Part shown: piece after piece, positions 50,160 through 61,804 of the stretch
How the letters are laid out: each line of letters begins with the position of its first letter
How positions within the stretch are numbered: position 1 is the first letter of the stretch
Source: Arabidopsis thaliana
Lineage: Eukaryota; Streptophyta; Magnoliopsida; Brassicales; Brassicaceae
Length of the DNA: 64,000 bases
Assembly: GCF_000001735.4 (NCBI RefSeq)
Contig: NC_003070.9
Coordinates: forward strand, 3,410,001 to 3,474,000
Direction: 5' to 3'
Notes under the pieces: model-generated
The model's database searches: none
What the model was told of the DNA's origin: nothing
What the model saw: only the letters and a program-made list of their open reading frames with translations
Position numbers and translations under genes: made by a program

Positions 50160-51340
50160 TCACATCTCGGCAGCAAAAGACTTCCCACATCCACAGGTTT
50201 GTGTAGCGTTAGGGTTCGAGAAAGAGAAGCCTCCACCAATCAAAGCATCGCTGTAATCAAGCTGCATTCCAAAAAGAAAGAGCATGCTCTTTGGATCACA
50301 AACTGCAAAAGAAGTGAGTACAAATTAAAAACCTGAGCCTTCAATTCACAGATGTAAAAATACTTTACTGCAGAAGACAACAAGAGACTGCAAAAGACAA
50401 CAAGAGACTAGAAGTCTCAGTTCAAGAATCGGCAGCTAAGTAGTATATAATTCAAGCTGCACATCAAAAAGAATCAACTGACCATCTACTTGACAATAAA
50501 ACTTTAGCCTATTTGATCGAACAATCTCAGCCTTTTTTTTATTTGGATGCATACTTGAACACAGAAACTGACATTCATATTGTAAGTATGGCAAGTCTAC
50601 ATCATCAAGAAACTAGCTGATCTTACTCTCAGACCTTATTATCTCAGATTAGAAGAGTTGATCCTACATAGTGATGGAATAGTTTTTACCTATAGTGAAT
50701 CCCTGGTATTCGATAGTGGAATCATCTGGTCTTGCATTTGCTCTGTTTTCAAAGTCCATCGTGTAGGACATACCCGAGCATCCTCCTTGTTTGACTCCAA
50801 TTCTCAAGCACAAATCTTCCCCACGTTCTGATCTCATCTTACTCAGATGCTTAAGTGCATTTTCTGACAGAGATATCGCCGGCTTCAGTCCCTCCATTGC
50901 AGGTGCAGCTGAGATATTCAAGAGCACAAGTCACTACACTTTTTGAATTCAAGAGCAGAACCTCACTACACATATCTAAGTAACAGCTATTACCATCTTT
51001 TTAAGAATTCTCAGACATCACCAACGAAAGTTATCAATTTCAATAGAAAGTTTCTAATTTTAAAACCAGAATGGCAATAACAACAAAAACAACCCAGAAA
51101 AAATAAAAAGGACTCTCATAGGAAAATAAAGCAGAGCAATTTTGTGAATCAATTCGAACCTGGAACCGAAGCGGATCGAACAGAAAGGCGGTTTCTCCGA
51201 TTGAGGTTGAGATTCACATATGACAAAGAAGGAAACGAAATCGAATTACATGAAACCACAGAACGTAGACTTGTGTTGGAGATCTTTAGACCAAGAAAAG
51301 TTGGATTTGAAGACGTCGTGATTCCAGTAGCGAAAGCCAT
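50160..51340 (-). CDS. CPISCA: Plastid iron-sulfur scaffold/carrier CPISCA
   Basis: A-type (IscA/SufA) Fe-S cluster carrier of the chloroplast SUF pathway. Exons 51160-51340, 50690-50908 and 50160-50302 join to 180 aa. About 65 N-terminal residues are rich in Ser, Asn and Arg with few acids, a typical plastid transit peptide ([19 protein letters not shown]). The mature part carries the HesB/IscA signature with the three cluster-binding cysteines C104 (QGGCSGMSY) and C170/C172 ([10 protein letters not shown]). Divergent from EMB2004, with 430 bp between the start codons, so a shared promoter region is likely. Confidence 0.95.
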
Positions 51341-51770
51341 AATCTTCTGAGAATTGAATCGCCGAGCTGAGGAATTAATCTCTCTGCTGATTCAAATGCG
51401 TGTAGTAGAAGAAGACCAATGAAAAAAACAAATCTTTTTGCATAACAATTTTTTAAGTCCACATGTTATTTGTTTTCAGGTAGGTGATTGATTATTTTTG
51501 TTATGAACCCTAATAAAGTCGTTCTCTTTCGAATCTATCGGGTCATAAATTTAAACCCGATTTCGACCCGGTGGATAGTCGGGTCACACCCGTACCTAAA
51601 GGAATACACACACACATAGCGCGAAGGAAACAAACTTCATCTTCATCATCGTCTCTTCTCTTCTACTCCAATTCGTCTCTTTTAGTCTCTTACACTTTCC
51701 TAATTCTTCAGTGGTTGGTTTTCACACAGCGAGAGTTTCAAGCGTCTATGCGTAATTAAGCAGCTCCTTA
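51341..51770. promoter_or_regulatory. Bidirectional CPISCA / EMB2004 promoter
   Basis: The 430 bp between two divergent start codons. It contains a telo-box-like AACCCTAA at 51506-51513 and a GC-richer stretch with repeated GACCCG/CGGGTC words (51540-51590: TCGGGTCATAAATTTAAACC, GACCCGG, GTCGGGTC). Both flanking genes encode plastid-targeted proteins, so coregulation is plausible but only inferred. Confidence 0.55.
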
Positions 51771-54700
51771 ATGGCTTCTTCTTCCACCAGCTCCCTCAAT
51801 CTCCACTCTCTCCCCAAGGTAATTCTACTGTTCATCCTTTGTTTTTTTTTCCCAATTCTTGTAGCTTCTAAATTCGGTTTCTTTCTCTGTGAATTTTGAA
51901 GGCTTCTTCTGGGTTGGGCCAATGGAAGAGTGGGTTCCGGTACGAATTGTTGGGTAGCTCCGTTTCTAGGAACCGATTGTTTGTTTCTCCTGTGGTGATT
52001 CATCACCGAAGTCCGAGACTTCCGGCGATCAAAGCGGCGTATAACTCAGATGGAGGCTCGAAGCGTAGTAGGGTTTATAAGGAGTCACAAGCGGCTAGTG
52101 GTTTTCCTAATGCTAAAGTGCAGCAGATTGCGTCTTCCGTCTTGCCCTTGGGATCATTTGCTGTCGTCACTTTCGGTACGAGCATTGCTAGGAGAGCTAG
52201 TTTTGTTTATCCGTCACTTCTCAAAACTTGGACTAGTATTACTGTGTTTTCTTCTTTCATGTGGAAGTAATAGAGCGGAAATTAGTTTGCTTGTCATGTA
52301 ATTCGGTGATTGCTATCTATACGAGAATAGTAATGATAAAAGTTTCGTCTTTTCTCTCAAATCTTCTATACTAATTTGTGTTTTCAGCTGACAGTTTTGT
52401 GGAAAGTGGTTGGGAAGTTCATGTCGCCTAAGTCTCCAAAGACTTCTGCTGGAGAAAACAACTCTTCTACACAGGGAGTGAAATGGTCGATCGGGGCCGG
52501 TACTAATTTGTTACAAGGATTTGCTGCTAAGGTTGATAGAGAGGCCAAGCAGAGGCTTAATGAATTTGCAAAAGAACTTAGGTCCTTCAGAAGTGTTGAC
52601 ATGTCAGGTGCATTGAATGATTTTAACTGTTATGACATTACTTATTACTGATTTACATTAGAATTAAATGTGATCTGTAGTGCCATCTTCCTTTTGTCTT
52701 AATATACGCAAATATAGCTCACCTGTATATTTTATCTTGCAGGATGCAACTTTGGAGATGAAGGATTATTCTTTCTTGCTGAAAGCCTTGGGTATAATCA
52801 GGTTATAGTTCTCTCCTTCTTTCACATCTGCTATCTACCAACTCATTAGAGTCCTGATATTCTTATGTTGATTGACTAACCATACCCATGTTTGTGTTTC
52901 AGACTGTAGAGGAAGTCAGTTTTTCTGCAAATGGAATTACAGCTGCAGGAGTTAAAGCCTTTGATGGTGTTCTTCAATCAAATATTATGTTAAAAATTCT
53001 TAATCTTTCTGGAAACCCTATCGGTGATGAAGGAGCTAAGGTTAGTGGAAATATGATATACTAGTTTTAAATTTAACTTCCGGGTGTCCAATGGTAGAAA
53101 TTCCTCAGTTCCATCAAGAGAAGAGATCATATCGATTTCTGCTTATATCTTTAGCTCTAAAATCACATGGAACTTATTCTCTATGTATACGTTTCTGGCT
53201 GAGAATGGTTTCGCTTCATTTTTTCTGGTTATGGCAGACTTTATGCGCTACACTGATGGAAAATTCTAGCATTGAGATACTTCAGCTGAACAGTACTGAT
53301 ATAGGAGATGAGGTTTGTTTGAGCAGATGCTTTGATTTACATGCTTTTCAAGCTCCTAAGTTAGTCACAATCCTTCAAATTGTTTTCATACGTTAAGTAG
53401 TTCCAATGTTCTTGCGCAGGGTGCAAAGGAAATCGCAGAATTGTTGAAGAGAAATTCGACCTTGAGGATTATTGAGCTGAATAATAACATGATTGACTAT
53501 TCTGTAAGTTTTTTCTGTTCATGTGTTGTACAGTTATATTTCAGATTGACATACCAAGTTTATGAATTAAATCTGTTGCGTCTTCTTCCCTTCTTTTTTT
53601 GAAATGGAGGTAGGGATTCACAAGTCTTGCTGGAGCTCTTCTTGAGAATAATACAATACGCAATTTACATCTCAAGTGAGTTTAGGACTATAGATGGATA
53701 TATCTTTTGGGCGTGCTTTTTTTATTTTGTCTGTATAGTTCATATCCCTGACATACCGATTTATGGATAATCTGTTTCAGTGGAAATTACGGTGGTGCTT
53801 TGGGTGCCAATGCTTTAGCTAAAGGGCTTGAGGGTAACAAGTCTTTACGGGTACAAACTTTCCTCATGTCTCTTTCGATGTATATCGTGTGCCATTTCTA
53901 TATTAAAAGAGACATTTCATAGTTAGATCTGTTATCTTATATGATGCATTAAAGGTGATTTCTGATGTCATCAGAGACAACCAATGAATAAAGGTCATCA
54001 ACAGTTGATTTATTCCCTTGGCCTTTCCACCTGCAGGAACTTCATTTGCATGGAAACTCTATTGGAGACGAAGGGACTCGTGCTTTGATGGCTGGTCTAT
54101 CTTCCCACAAAGGTTTTCCAATAGAACACTTGTCATACGTCTATATTAACTCTTCCGTACCTCTACTGTAGAATTCAGTAGTTATACCGAGATGCATTTT
54201 CGTGTGCAGGGAAAGTGGCTTTGCTAGATCTCGGCAACAACTCCATTTCCGCAAAGGGTGCCTTCTATGTAGCTGAATACATCAAGAGAAGCAAGAGCTT
54301 GGTTTGGCTGAACCTGTACATGAATGATATAGGTGATGAGGTACATATATATCCAATTTATAACAATAATCTGGATTGTGTCTGTGCTTCTCTAATATCG
54401 GAAAACCTTGTCTCTTTTTGCTCTGTTGTCTATCTTAAAGATTTTCAATGGTTTCAGGGAGCTGAAAAGATTGCAGATTCTCTGAAGCAAAACCGTTCAA
54501 TTGCAACCATTGACCTGGTGAGAAGTGACCATCTTCTCCAGCCTCCCTAAGTTTTCCTTGCGTCCATATCGAGCTATTTGTTCTGCTAACACGTTTTTGG
54601 TAAAATAGGGTGGAAATAACATCCACGCGGAGGGAGTTAATGCTATAGCTCAAGCTCTGAAAGATAATGCAATTATTACGACGGTCAGTGCCAAAAACCC

Positions 54701-55590
54701 TTCTCATCTTTGATTCCTTGTTTACGTATAACTAGTATGATAATGACACTACCACTCTCAATATTTCCTCAGTTAGAGGTTGGTTATAATCCCATAGGAC
54801 CAGACGGAGCTAAAGCATTATCTGAAATTCTCAAGTTCCATGGAAATGTAAAGACGCTCAAACTTGGTTGGTGTCAGGTAAAGCCTGTCCATAACTCTTT
54901 ATCTAGGAACAAAAGTATTTCTTCACAGTTACTTATTTCGTTTTGTCATGGTTCCTTTCATTTCTTATTCCTGCAGATAGCTGCCAAGGGTGCTGAACAT
55001 GTTGCAGACATGTTGAGATATAACAATACAATCTCGGTTTTGGACTTGCGGGCAAATGGACTTAGAGATGAGGTTCCTGCAGACAGATTTTATGAGTATC
55101 AGATTTGTACTTCTAATATAGCTACGAACTATATGTTTTCATAATGTATGTGGTACGTTATTTGCAGGGAGCTTCCTGCTTAGCTCGAAGCTTGAAAGTA
55201 GTTAATGAAGCTCTGACATCTGTGGATCTAGGATTCAATGAAATACGGGTAAAAAAAAAGCGCTACTTCGTTTATCAATACTGTGTCTTCTTTTAAGACT
55301 TGTAAGCAGGTCAATCTTATTATTTTGCCTCATTTGTAGGATGATGGAGCATTCGCCATTGCTCAAGCATTGAAGGCCAATGAAGATGTCACAGTTACAT
55401 CGATAAACCTTGGGAACAACTTCATCACCAAGTTTGGACAGGTAAGAAACATATGGTGCAATGGAGATAATCAAATCTTTCGCTCGACATTGCTGAGAAA
55501 TTTCCCTTTTGTGTTATCCAGAGTGCGCTCACGGATGCTAGAGATCATGTTCTTGAGATGACTGAAAAGGAAGTAGAAATTTTCTTCTAG
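51771..55590 (+). CDS. EMB2004: Leucine-rich-repeat protein EMB2004 (RNI-like)
   Basis: Eighteen exons: 51771-51818, 51902-52175, 52395-52607, 52743-52801, 52903-53040, 53238-53312, 53420-53503, 53614-53675, 53781-53850, 54037-54112, 54210-54340, 54458-54517, 54609-54683, 54773-54877, 54977-55072, 55168-55248, 55340-55441 and 55522-55590, joining to 605 aa. The first 70-90 residues are Ser/Arg-rich and look like a plastid transit peptide. From about residue 195 to the end it is a run of ribonuclease-inhibitor-type LRRs, with the recurrent pattern L.LNLSGNPIGDEGAK, LQLNSTDIGDEGAKE, LHLHGNSIGDEGTRAL, LEVGYNPIGPDGAKAL. Nearly every repeat equals one exon of 60-138 bp. The name reflects an embryo-lethal mutant (from memory). 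The acceptor of exon 3 is taken at CTGACAG (52394), because the upstream TTTTCAG would shift the frame. Confidence 0.92.
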
Positions 55591-55963
55591 GAGAGACATT
55601 GAAGTGAAGAAGACTTTGTCACTCTGTAATTTTGCACCATTAGTTGTTGTTTCATTATTTATGACGTTGAAATGATTCAAGCGAGAGATAAAACATTTGT
55701 TGTTCCTTACGGTGAGATTTAATTTTAATTCAAGGAAGTTTTCATGAAAAATGGTGTTGACTAACAAAAGAGAGGCATTTTAAGTCAAAGTTGGTCGTTG
55801 AATGAGGAAAAAATTCATTCGGTTTAGAACAGGTTATTTCGGTTTGGTTCCGATTCGGTTCGTTGAAACGAGCGTAATTGCCTAATTGGGGTATTCCTGC
55901 TTTGAAAGACATATACTAGTTTGGTGGACAAAACTCGAGTGAGTTACGAGTAAAGCGAGAAAA

Positions 55964-58900
55964 ATGGCGGCAAAGCGAGGGAGAAACCGGTCGCCGTCTC
56001 CGGACCCGGAAGGGATGTTCGCCGGAATGGTAGTTTTCATGGTTGAAATCGGAGTCCAGCGTCGTCGATTGCAGGTTTTACTCTGAAAATTTTGTTCAGT
56101 GTTATTTTACTTGCATCATCTTCGACAAATTTCCTTAACATCTTCTTTTTAATTGTTGCATGCTATGTCTGTAATTTTCTCTCTATTTGAATGAAGATCT
56201 GGAAGCAGAAGCTGGTTCAAATGGGTGCAGTGATCGAAGAAGATCGGGTAACGAAGAAAGTCACTCATGTTCTTGCCATGAATCTCGAAGCTCTTCTCCA
56301 CAAATTTGGGAAAGAACGTCTCTCGCATTTTACAGCAGTAAGTTGGTTTTTCGTTCTTTTCAGTTTTTACTAAAAAATGGATTTCGTCATATAGAAAAAA
56401 CAATCTTTTATAACTATCTGTTGTGTTGTTCATGAGTTTTCTCTACGATTAGATTAATTGGGTACAAGTTTTATCTACGAATAGAGATTATCCAGTGTTA
56501 CAAGTTTATATACATTGGTTGTTCCTTGCAGCGCCTTATGCTTTACCAGTGGTTAGAAGATAGCCTAACTTCAGGAGAGAAGGCTAATGAAGATTTGTAT
56601 GTTCTCAAAATTGACTCAGAAGAAGTTGATAAGCCGAAAAAGTCTTTGCCTGCAATAAGTGGTAGCGAGGATCAATCTTCACCTCAAAAAAGAACCAGAT
56701 ATTCTCCTGATGCTGGTGACTTCAAAGGCGTTGAAAGTCATAGCAATACACAAGGATCACCGGATTCACCAACAAGTTGCAGTGTTCCCTCTACTAGCGC
56801 CAGTCCTGGAGAAGGCATCGCAGAGACTCCCACTAGTCCACAATCAGAGGTAAGCCTGAGTGACTCCTTTGCTGATGCATCCTTTTGGTTCTTAGAAGTT
56901 AACTAAACAAAAACCTGTTTTCTATATCTGCATTTTCAGAAAGAAATAATGTTGTTGATATTGGAAGTTCTCATTGATCTTCTTTTGATTTGTAGTCCAC
57001 ATCGGTGTACAAACCACCCGATTTGAACAGAAATATCACTGAGATATTTGGAAAGTTAATTAACATATATAGAGGTACAATCTCTGGTGTTTGTATTCTA
57101 GACTACTCGCTTATAGTAAGTAAGTAACAATACTCTTTCTTTTTTTTCAAAAGCTTTGGGTGAAGATAGACGGTCCTTTAGCTATTACAAAGCTATCCCC
57201 GTCATTGAAAAGTTCCCCACTAGGATTGAAAGCGTTGATCAGCTCAAACACCTCCCTGGAATCGGAAAGGCAATGAGAGATCATGTAAGTTGAGAAATGC
57301 TTCAAATGTTTTGTCTAGGTTCTGTGTGTGGGTGTCAAAACTGCAAACACTTACCCTTTTCCTAGTGCATACCTATAACCTTTGTTTTGATGTATTTCTG
57401 TGAGAACAAAGTCTTATTCTTCTACCTGAATTTGGCAGATTCAAGAGATTGTGACAACAGGGAAGTTGTCCAAGCTTGAACATTTTGAAACAGATGAGAA
57501 GGTAATTTTGAAGTCCTTGGTTATAGTTATTTTGCTATCTCCCATTTTCAATTAGATACAAGCTCACATGTAGAGGCCATTTGCTTTTCTCTTGTTCCTT
57601 TTTCTCTTTAAAGAAAAATACTGTCAATGACCGAACTGGAGCTAGAGATGTCTGATATGTTTTGTTTACCACTATAAATGTTTCATTACTATGGTTGAAG
57701 GTTCGTACAATCAGTTTGTTCGGGGAAGTTTGGGGTGTCGGTCCTGCAACTGCACTCAAGCTATATGAGAAAGGACATCGCACACTAGAAGACTTGAAGA
57801 ATGAGGATTCACTAACGCATGCACAGAAGTTGGGGTTGAAATATTTTGATGATATCAAAACACGAATTCCACGTCAGGAGGTGCGATTCTTAAACTTCAA
57901 CGTGAATTTTGTTTGTCTTTATTATCCTTCTTGTAATTTTCTCCTCATATTTCTTCACTTTCTGTATTGTAGGTGCAAGAGATGGAACAACTTTTACAGA
58001 GAGTCGGCGAGGAAACTTTGCCTGGCGTATGAACTATTCAGTTTATCGGTCTGCTCCATATTTGGGTGATAAAAGTTTAGTGAAATCCTAACCAACATCT
58101 TTACTGCAGGTGAATATTGTATGTGGAGGATCATATAGACGTGGGAAAGCTACTTGTGGAGATCTGGATATCGTTGTCACCCATCCTGATGGACAAAGGT
58201 ACCTACAATCTTCTTTCCTCATCTTCCTGCGTTAGTTTCCTGTAACAAAGTTTACTTAAACTGTTTTTTCTTATTGTCCTGACCAGTCACAAGGGATTTT
58301 TGACAAAGTTTGTAAAGCGTTTAAAAGAAATGAACTTTTTAAGGGAGGATCTCATCTTCAGCACCCACAGTGAAGAGGTAAGATGATCTGATAAAATTAT
58401 TTAAGAGAGGATCTCATCTTCATTGAAAACACATTACTTCAGTTGTTTCAGTATCTTATAAAATGATCTCTTTTAGCATTAGATAAAGCTTTGTTCTCTC
58501 AGAGTTGCATGTGTAACAAAAATTCTTGTTCAATCACAGCTCCTCAATGATTTCCCTTATTGTGCAGGGTACTGATTCAGGCGTTGACACGTATTTTGGT
58601 TTGTGCACTTATCCTGGTCAGGAGCTACGGCGCCGTATCGATTTTAAGGTAACACCTGAAAACTCCTAATGTCACACAATGCAGAAAAGAACTAAGTGGG
58701 TTAGTCAAAGATAAAAAGGACAATACCATGATTGATTCAGCTATGTCTAGGTTGATCTCTTCCCGGAAGATCATTCAATAAATAGTCTTTTTTCATAGGT
58801 CTATCCAAGGGATATCTATTCGTTTGGACTCATAGCCTGGACAGGGAACGACGTGTTGAACAGAAGGTATGGATATGATTTCATTTGTATACATGTCTCA

Positions 58901-59248
58901 CTAAACACATTTGTTGGTAGATAAAGAACACAGCATATGTATATATATATGCGATGATAACTGCAGGCTGAGATTGCTAGCAGAATCGAAAGGATATCGA
59001 CTTGACGACACTGGACTATTCCCAGCTACTCACAGTTCTAGTGGTAACCGGGTAAGTAAGGGAGAAAAGTGAATTAACTTGATGTGAATTCTTGGGTTTT
59101 AAAGTGAAAGAATGATTATGTTGAAGCTGTGATAATGTTTGTCTCTCAGGGTGCTAGAGGAACTGCAAGTCTGAAACTCTCAACGGAGAAACAAGTTTTT
59201 GATTTCTTAGGATTTCCTTGGCTCGAGCCACACGAGAGGAATCTCTAA
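55964..59248 (+). CDS. POLL: DNA polymerase lambda
   Basis: Family X polymerase for gap filling in base excision repair and end joining, acting in the nucleus; the only family X polymerase in plants (family knowledge). Fourteen exons: 55964-56074, 56197-56337, 56532-56849, 56996-57074, 57154-57284, 57439-57501, 57701-57880, 57973-58026, 58110-58198, 58287-58377, 58568-58648, 58799-58866, 58967-59051 and 59150-59248, joining to 529 aa. Domains in order: basic N terminus (AAKRGRNR), BRCT domain (about 14-110), a Ser/Pro/Thr-rich linker (about 115-200), the 8-kDa dRP-lyase domain with HhH ([16 protein letters not shown]), and the polymerase palm with Hh[15 protein letters not shown]. The metal site lies in [20 protein letters not shown], with a later Asp in [10 protein letters not shown]. 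The C terminus [14 protein letters not shown] is typical of Pol X. Confidence 0.95.
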
Positions 59249-59558
59249 GGCATCACAGGCACACAGCCTTTGGTACTAAATTTTTTTTTTTTCTTTTTGA
59301 ATAGGTTCTGTATGTAAGTAATCGGTTCCTTTTTGTAATTGCATATCCATGGACAACTGATTTAGATGTTACATATAATGCAATGCAATGTACTTGTATT
59401 AGAAACCATTGCATATCTTTAAGGTAAACTAAGAAAACCTATGGTACTGAGGAAACTTGGGATCTCAATTTTTTTTTAAAATACAATTCCTTTACTAAAT
59501 AATTAATTACACGTGTCATAAGATAGTTGGATTAAGTGTGGAAATAAGAGTGTCAAAT

Positions 59559-59602
59559 GTCCCACATCGAAAAGCCAGCAGAAAACCAATTTGTATATAT
59601 AA
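59559..59602 (+). promoter_or_regulatory. USE and TATA of the U3 snoRNA gene
   Basis: The plant snRNA upstream sequence element GTCCCACATCG is at 59559-59569 and a TATA box TATATATAA at 59594-59602, with 24 bp between them. In plants a USE-TATA gap of about 23-25 bp directs RNA polymerase III and about 33-34 bp directs polymerase II, so this promoter is of the Pol III type, as known for plant U3. The RNA start lies about 30 bp beyond the TATA box. Confidence 0.93.
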
Positions 59603-59623
59603 GGACACAAAAGATAGATGGTC

Positions 59624-59838
59624 ACGACCTTACTTGAACAGGATCTGTTCTATAGGCTCGTACCTCTGTTTCCTTGATTTCTAAGGAGACAGGCCCTAAA
59701 CCCTGGTTGATGAACCATGACCGTGCGGTCAGAGCGTGATTGATGGCTACGATCGTCTTCGGACGCATCCGGTGCTGTAGAGGATCGTTACTCGGCTTGG
59801 TCTTCCTTGCCGGGGTGGTCGCACGGCGGTCTGACAGG
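59624..59838 (+). ncRNA. U3 small nucleolar RNA
   Basis: C/D-type snoRNA of the small-subunit processome that guides the early cleavages of pre-18S rRNA. The 5' end ACGACCTTACTTGAACAGGA is the conserved plant U3 start, including the box A'/A region that pairs with pre-rRNA. Box C' is around TGATGA (59708-59713), box B around GAGCGTGA (59732-59739) and box D is GTCTGA (59829-59834), three to six bases from the 3' end. A T run (CTTTTT, 59841-59846) follows as Pol III terminator. A USE and TATA box precede it. It is about 215 nt. The exact ends could differ by one or two bases. Confidence 0.93.
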
Positions 59839-59857
59839 TTCTTTTTATTTTACCCTC

Positions 59858-59859
<2 letters not shown>

Positions 59860-59888
<29 letters not shown>
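59860..59888 (+). repeat. Homopolymer run of 29 T
   Basis: Uninterrupted T from 59860 to 59888, about 20 bp beyond the U3 gene and 120 bp before the PRIN2 start codon. It may vary in length between accessions and lies in the PRIN2 promoter. Confidence 0.95.
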
Positions 59889-60008
59889 CACCCTCAAAAC
59901 TTTCAATTTCTTACATTTTCACCCTTTAATTGAAACCTCGCTAAAACCCTCAGCTGTTTTATTGCAGAAAACAAGAGATAAGGTTGAAGAGTGAAGCAAA
60001 GCTTAGTA

Positions 60009-61291
60009 ATGGCTTCAATGCACGAAGCTCTGTTCTCTTCTCGGCTTCTTCAAGTCAATTCTTCTTTTTCCTTCCGTTGCGCTCTTCCAATTATCTCTTC
60101 ACCAGCTGCAGTATCTTGCGCAATCAAATCGACCCAGTTTTTTAAACAGCGTTGTAGAACCAAAGTGAGGGACTTTTCTCTATCTTCACTGTCCCGGAGA
60201 GGGTTCGTTTGCAGAGCTGCTGAGTACAAGTTTCCGGATCCCATACCTGAATTCGCCGAAGCTGTGAGCTCATTTCCTCTTCTTCTTCAACTCATTTTTG
60301 ATGGATGATCGAAACCTAATTGATGTGTGATATAACCAGGAGACTGAGAAATTTAGGGACCATATGTTAAACAAACTATCAAAAAGAGATCTTTTTGAAG
60401 ACTCTGTTGATGAAATTGTTGGAGTCTGCACTGAGGTAATCTCAAATCTTCTCACCTTCACTCATGTATATCTGTTCGTGTCTATGTGAGATGTCTTGAA
60501 TTGTGGTGTTTTTAGTAATTGTGTTCCATTTCAAAGAACTCAAAAGTGGTGTAATTTTTAGTCTCAGTTTCTGATATTTTCTTAACATGCCTCAAATCTC
60601 TTATTCTTGTGATGAATGAGAATCCTGATCTGAAATTGTTTAGGTAATGTAATCATCTTTTACTGTCAATATGCTAGTTTTGGAATTGCAATGGTGATGT
60701 TTGATCGAAGTTTTCCTAGTTTGTATGATTGTGATTATGCAAGCATTTTCCTTAAATCTTGAGGAGTGATTTTGTGGTCTTGGACTTAGTCGAGCTTAAG
60801 GCCTAGAATGGAGAGGGTCATGTGATTCGGTTTAGAATGTGAAGGAGTGGTTTTCAATTTGAACCCATCTTGAAAGCTCAGTGAAAAAAAGTTTGTATTG
60901 TTTGAAAATGAGATGCTGTGGTCTTAGTAATGATGCCTTGGTGAGGATATTAATCTACGTATGGTTTACAATGAGTCGACTGTAAGTTTTTGTTTCATGA
61001 GTGATACTTTAAACCCCATTCTCTAAGTCTGTTATATGTCTTGGCATGAGACTCAGGGAGTTTTAACAGTTTTTTGTTCTGCACCATTGTGATTATTGAC
61101 AGATCTTCGAGACGTTCTTGCGCAGTGAGTATGGAGGACCTGGTACACTCTTGGTGATACCTTTCATTGACATGGCAGATACTCTCAACGAAAGGGAATT
61201 GCCTGGAGGTCCACAAGCCGCCCGAGCAGCTATTAAATGGGCTCAGGATCATGTAGACAAGGACTGGAAGGAATGGACCGGCACTGATTAG
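60009..61291 (+). CDS. PRIN2: PRIN2, plastid redox-insensitive 2
   Basis: Small plastid nucleoid protein needed for full activity of the plastid-encoded RNA polymerase and for redox signalling to the nucleus. Exons 60009-60263, 60340-60435 and 61103-61291 join to 179 aa. Residues 1 to about 67 form a Ser/Arg-rich transit peptide without acidic clusters. The mature part starts near CRAAEYKFPDPIPEFAEAET and contains KFRDHMLNKLSKRDLFEDSV, YGGPGTLLVIPFIDM and ELPGGPQAARAAIKWAQDHV. C68 and C115 are present, the cysteines reported to mediate thioredoxin-controlled dimer/monomer switching (from memory). Intron 2 is 667 bp, long for the window. Confidence 0.93.
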
Positions 61292-61804
61292 TCCCCTGGG
61301 AGCATTAAGTATAATCCGTGAGTTATTTAGTTTAGTAGTGGGGTAGCAGATGTGTCATTGTAAAACTCTGATTACTATGTCGTGAAGCACTTAATCTTTG
61401 ATCAAAAACTGTTTGGTGTAAACTTGTCCAAACGACTGGAAACAAGAAAAAGAAAAGATGGCAAAAGCTTTTTATTGTTCTTATTCAGAAGCTTTGTGTC
61501 CTCTGAATCAATCTCACACATCAACAAAAACCACACTTCTTACAAACTTCCATCGATTTCCCCATCTGCAAAAATATATACATCGACGATAGAGGGAAAA
61601 AAAAGGAAGAAGAAGTTCTGTTTTGTTGACTCTCTTGAGCTTTCTCTGTACTTATCTCTTCACATCTTCATCTAGACTCCATCCGTTTATCCTCTGTAAT
61701 ATCCAGGAAAAAAAAAAACAGAACCAAAAAATTATTCAGTAGAGTTTCGGATCAGGCTCTCCACTCTAGATCCAGATACTGTTTCGAACAAAAACCAAAA
61801 ACAT

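Noticed and set aside
52382..52387. TTTTCAG as acceptor of EMB2004 exon 3
   Set aside because: It would shift the frame; CTGACAG seven bases later keeps it and yields a continuous 605-aa product.
59740..59994. 84-codon ORF over U3
   Set aside because: It reads through the U3 snoRNA body and the 29-T run, giving a poly-Phe stretch; it is not coding.
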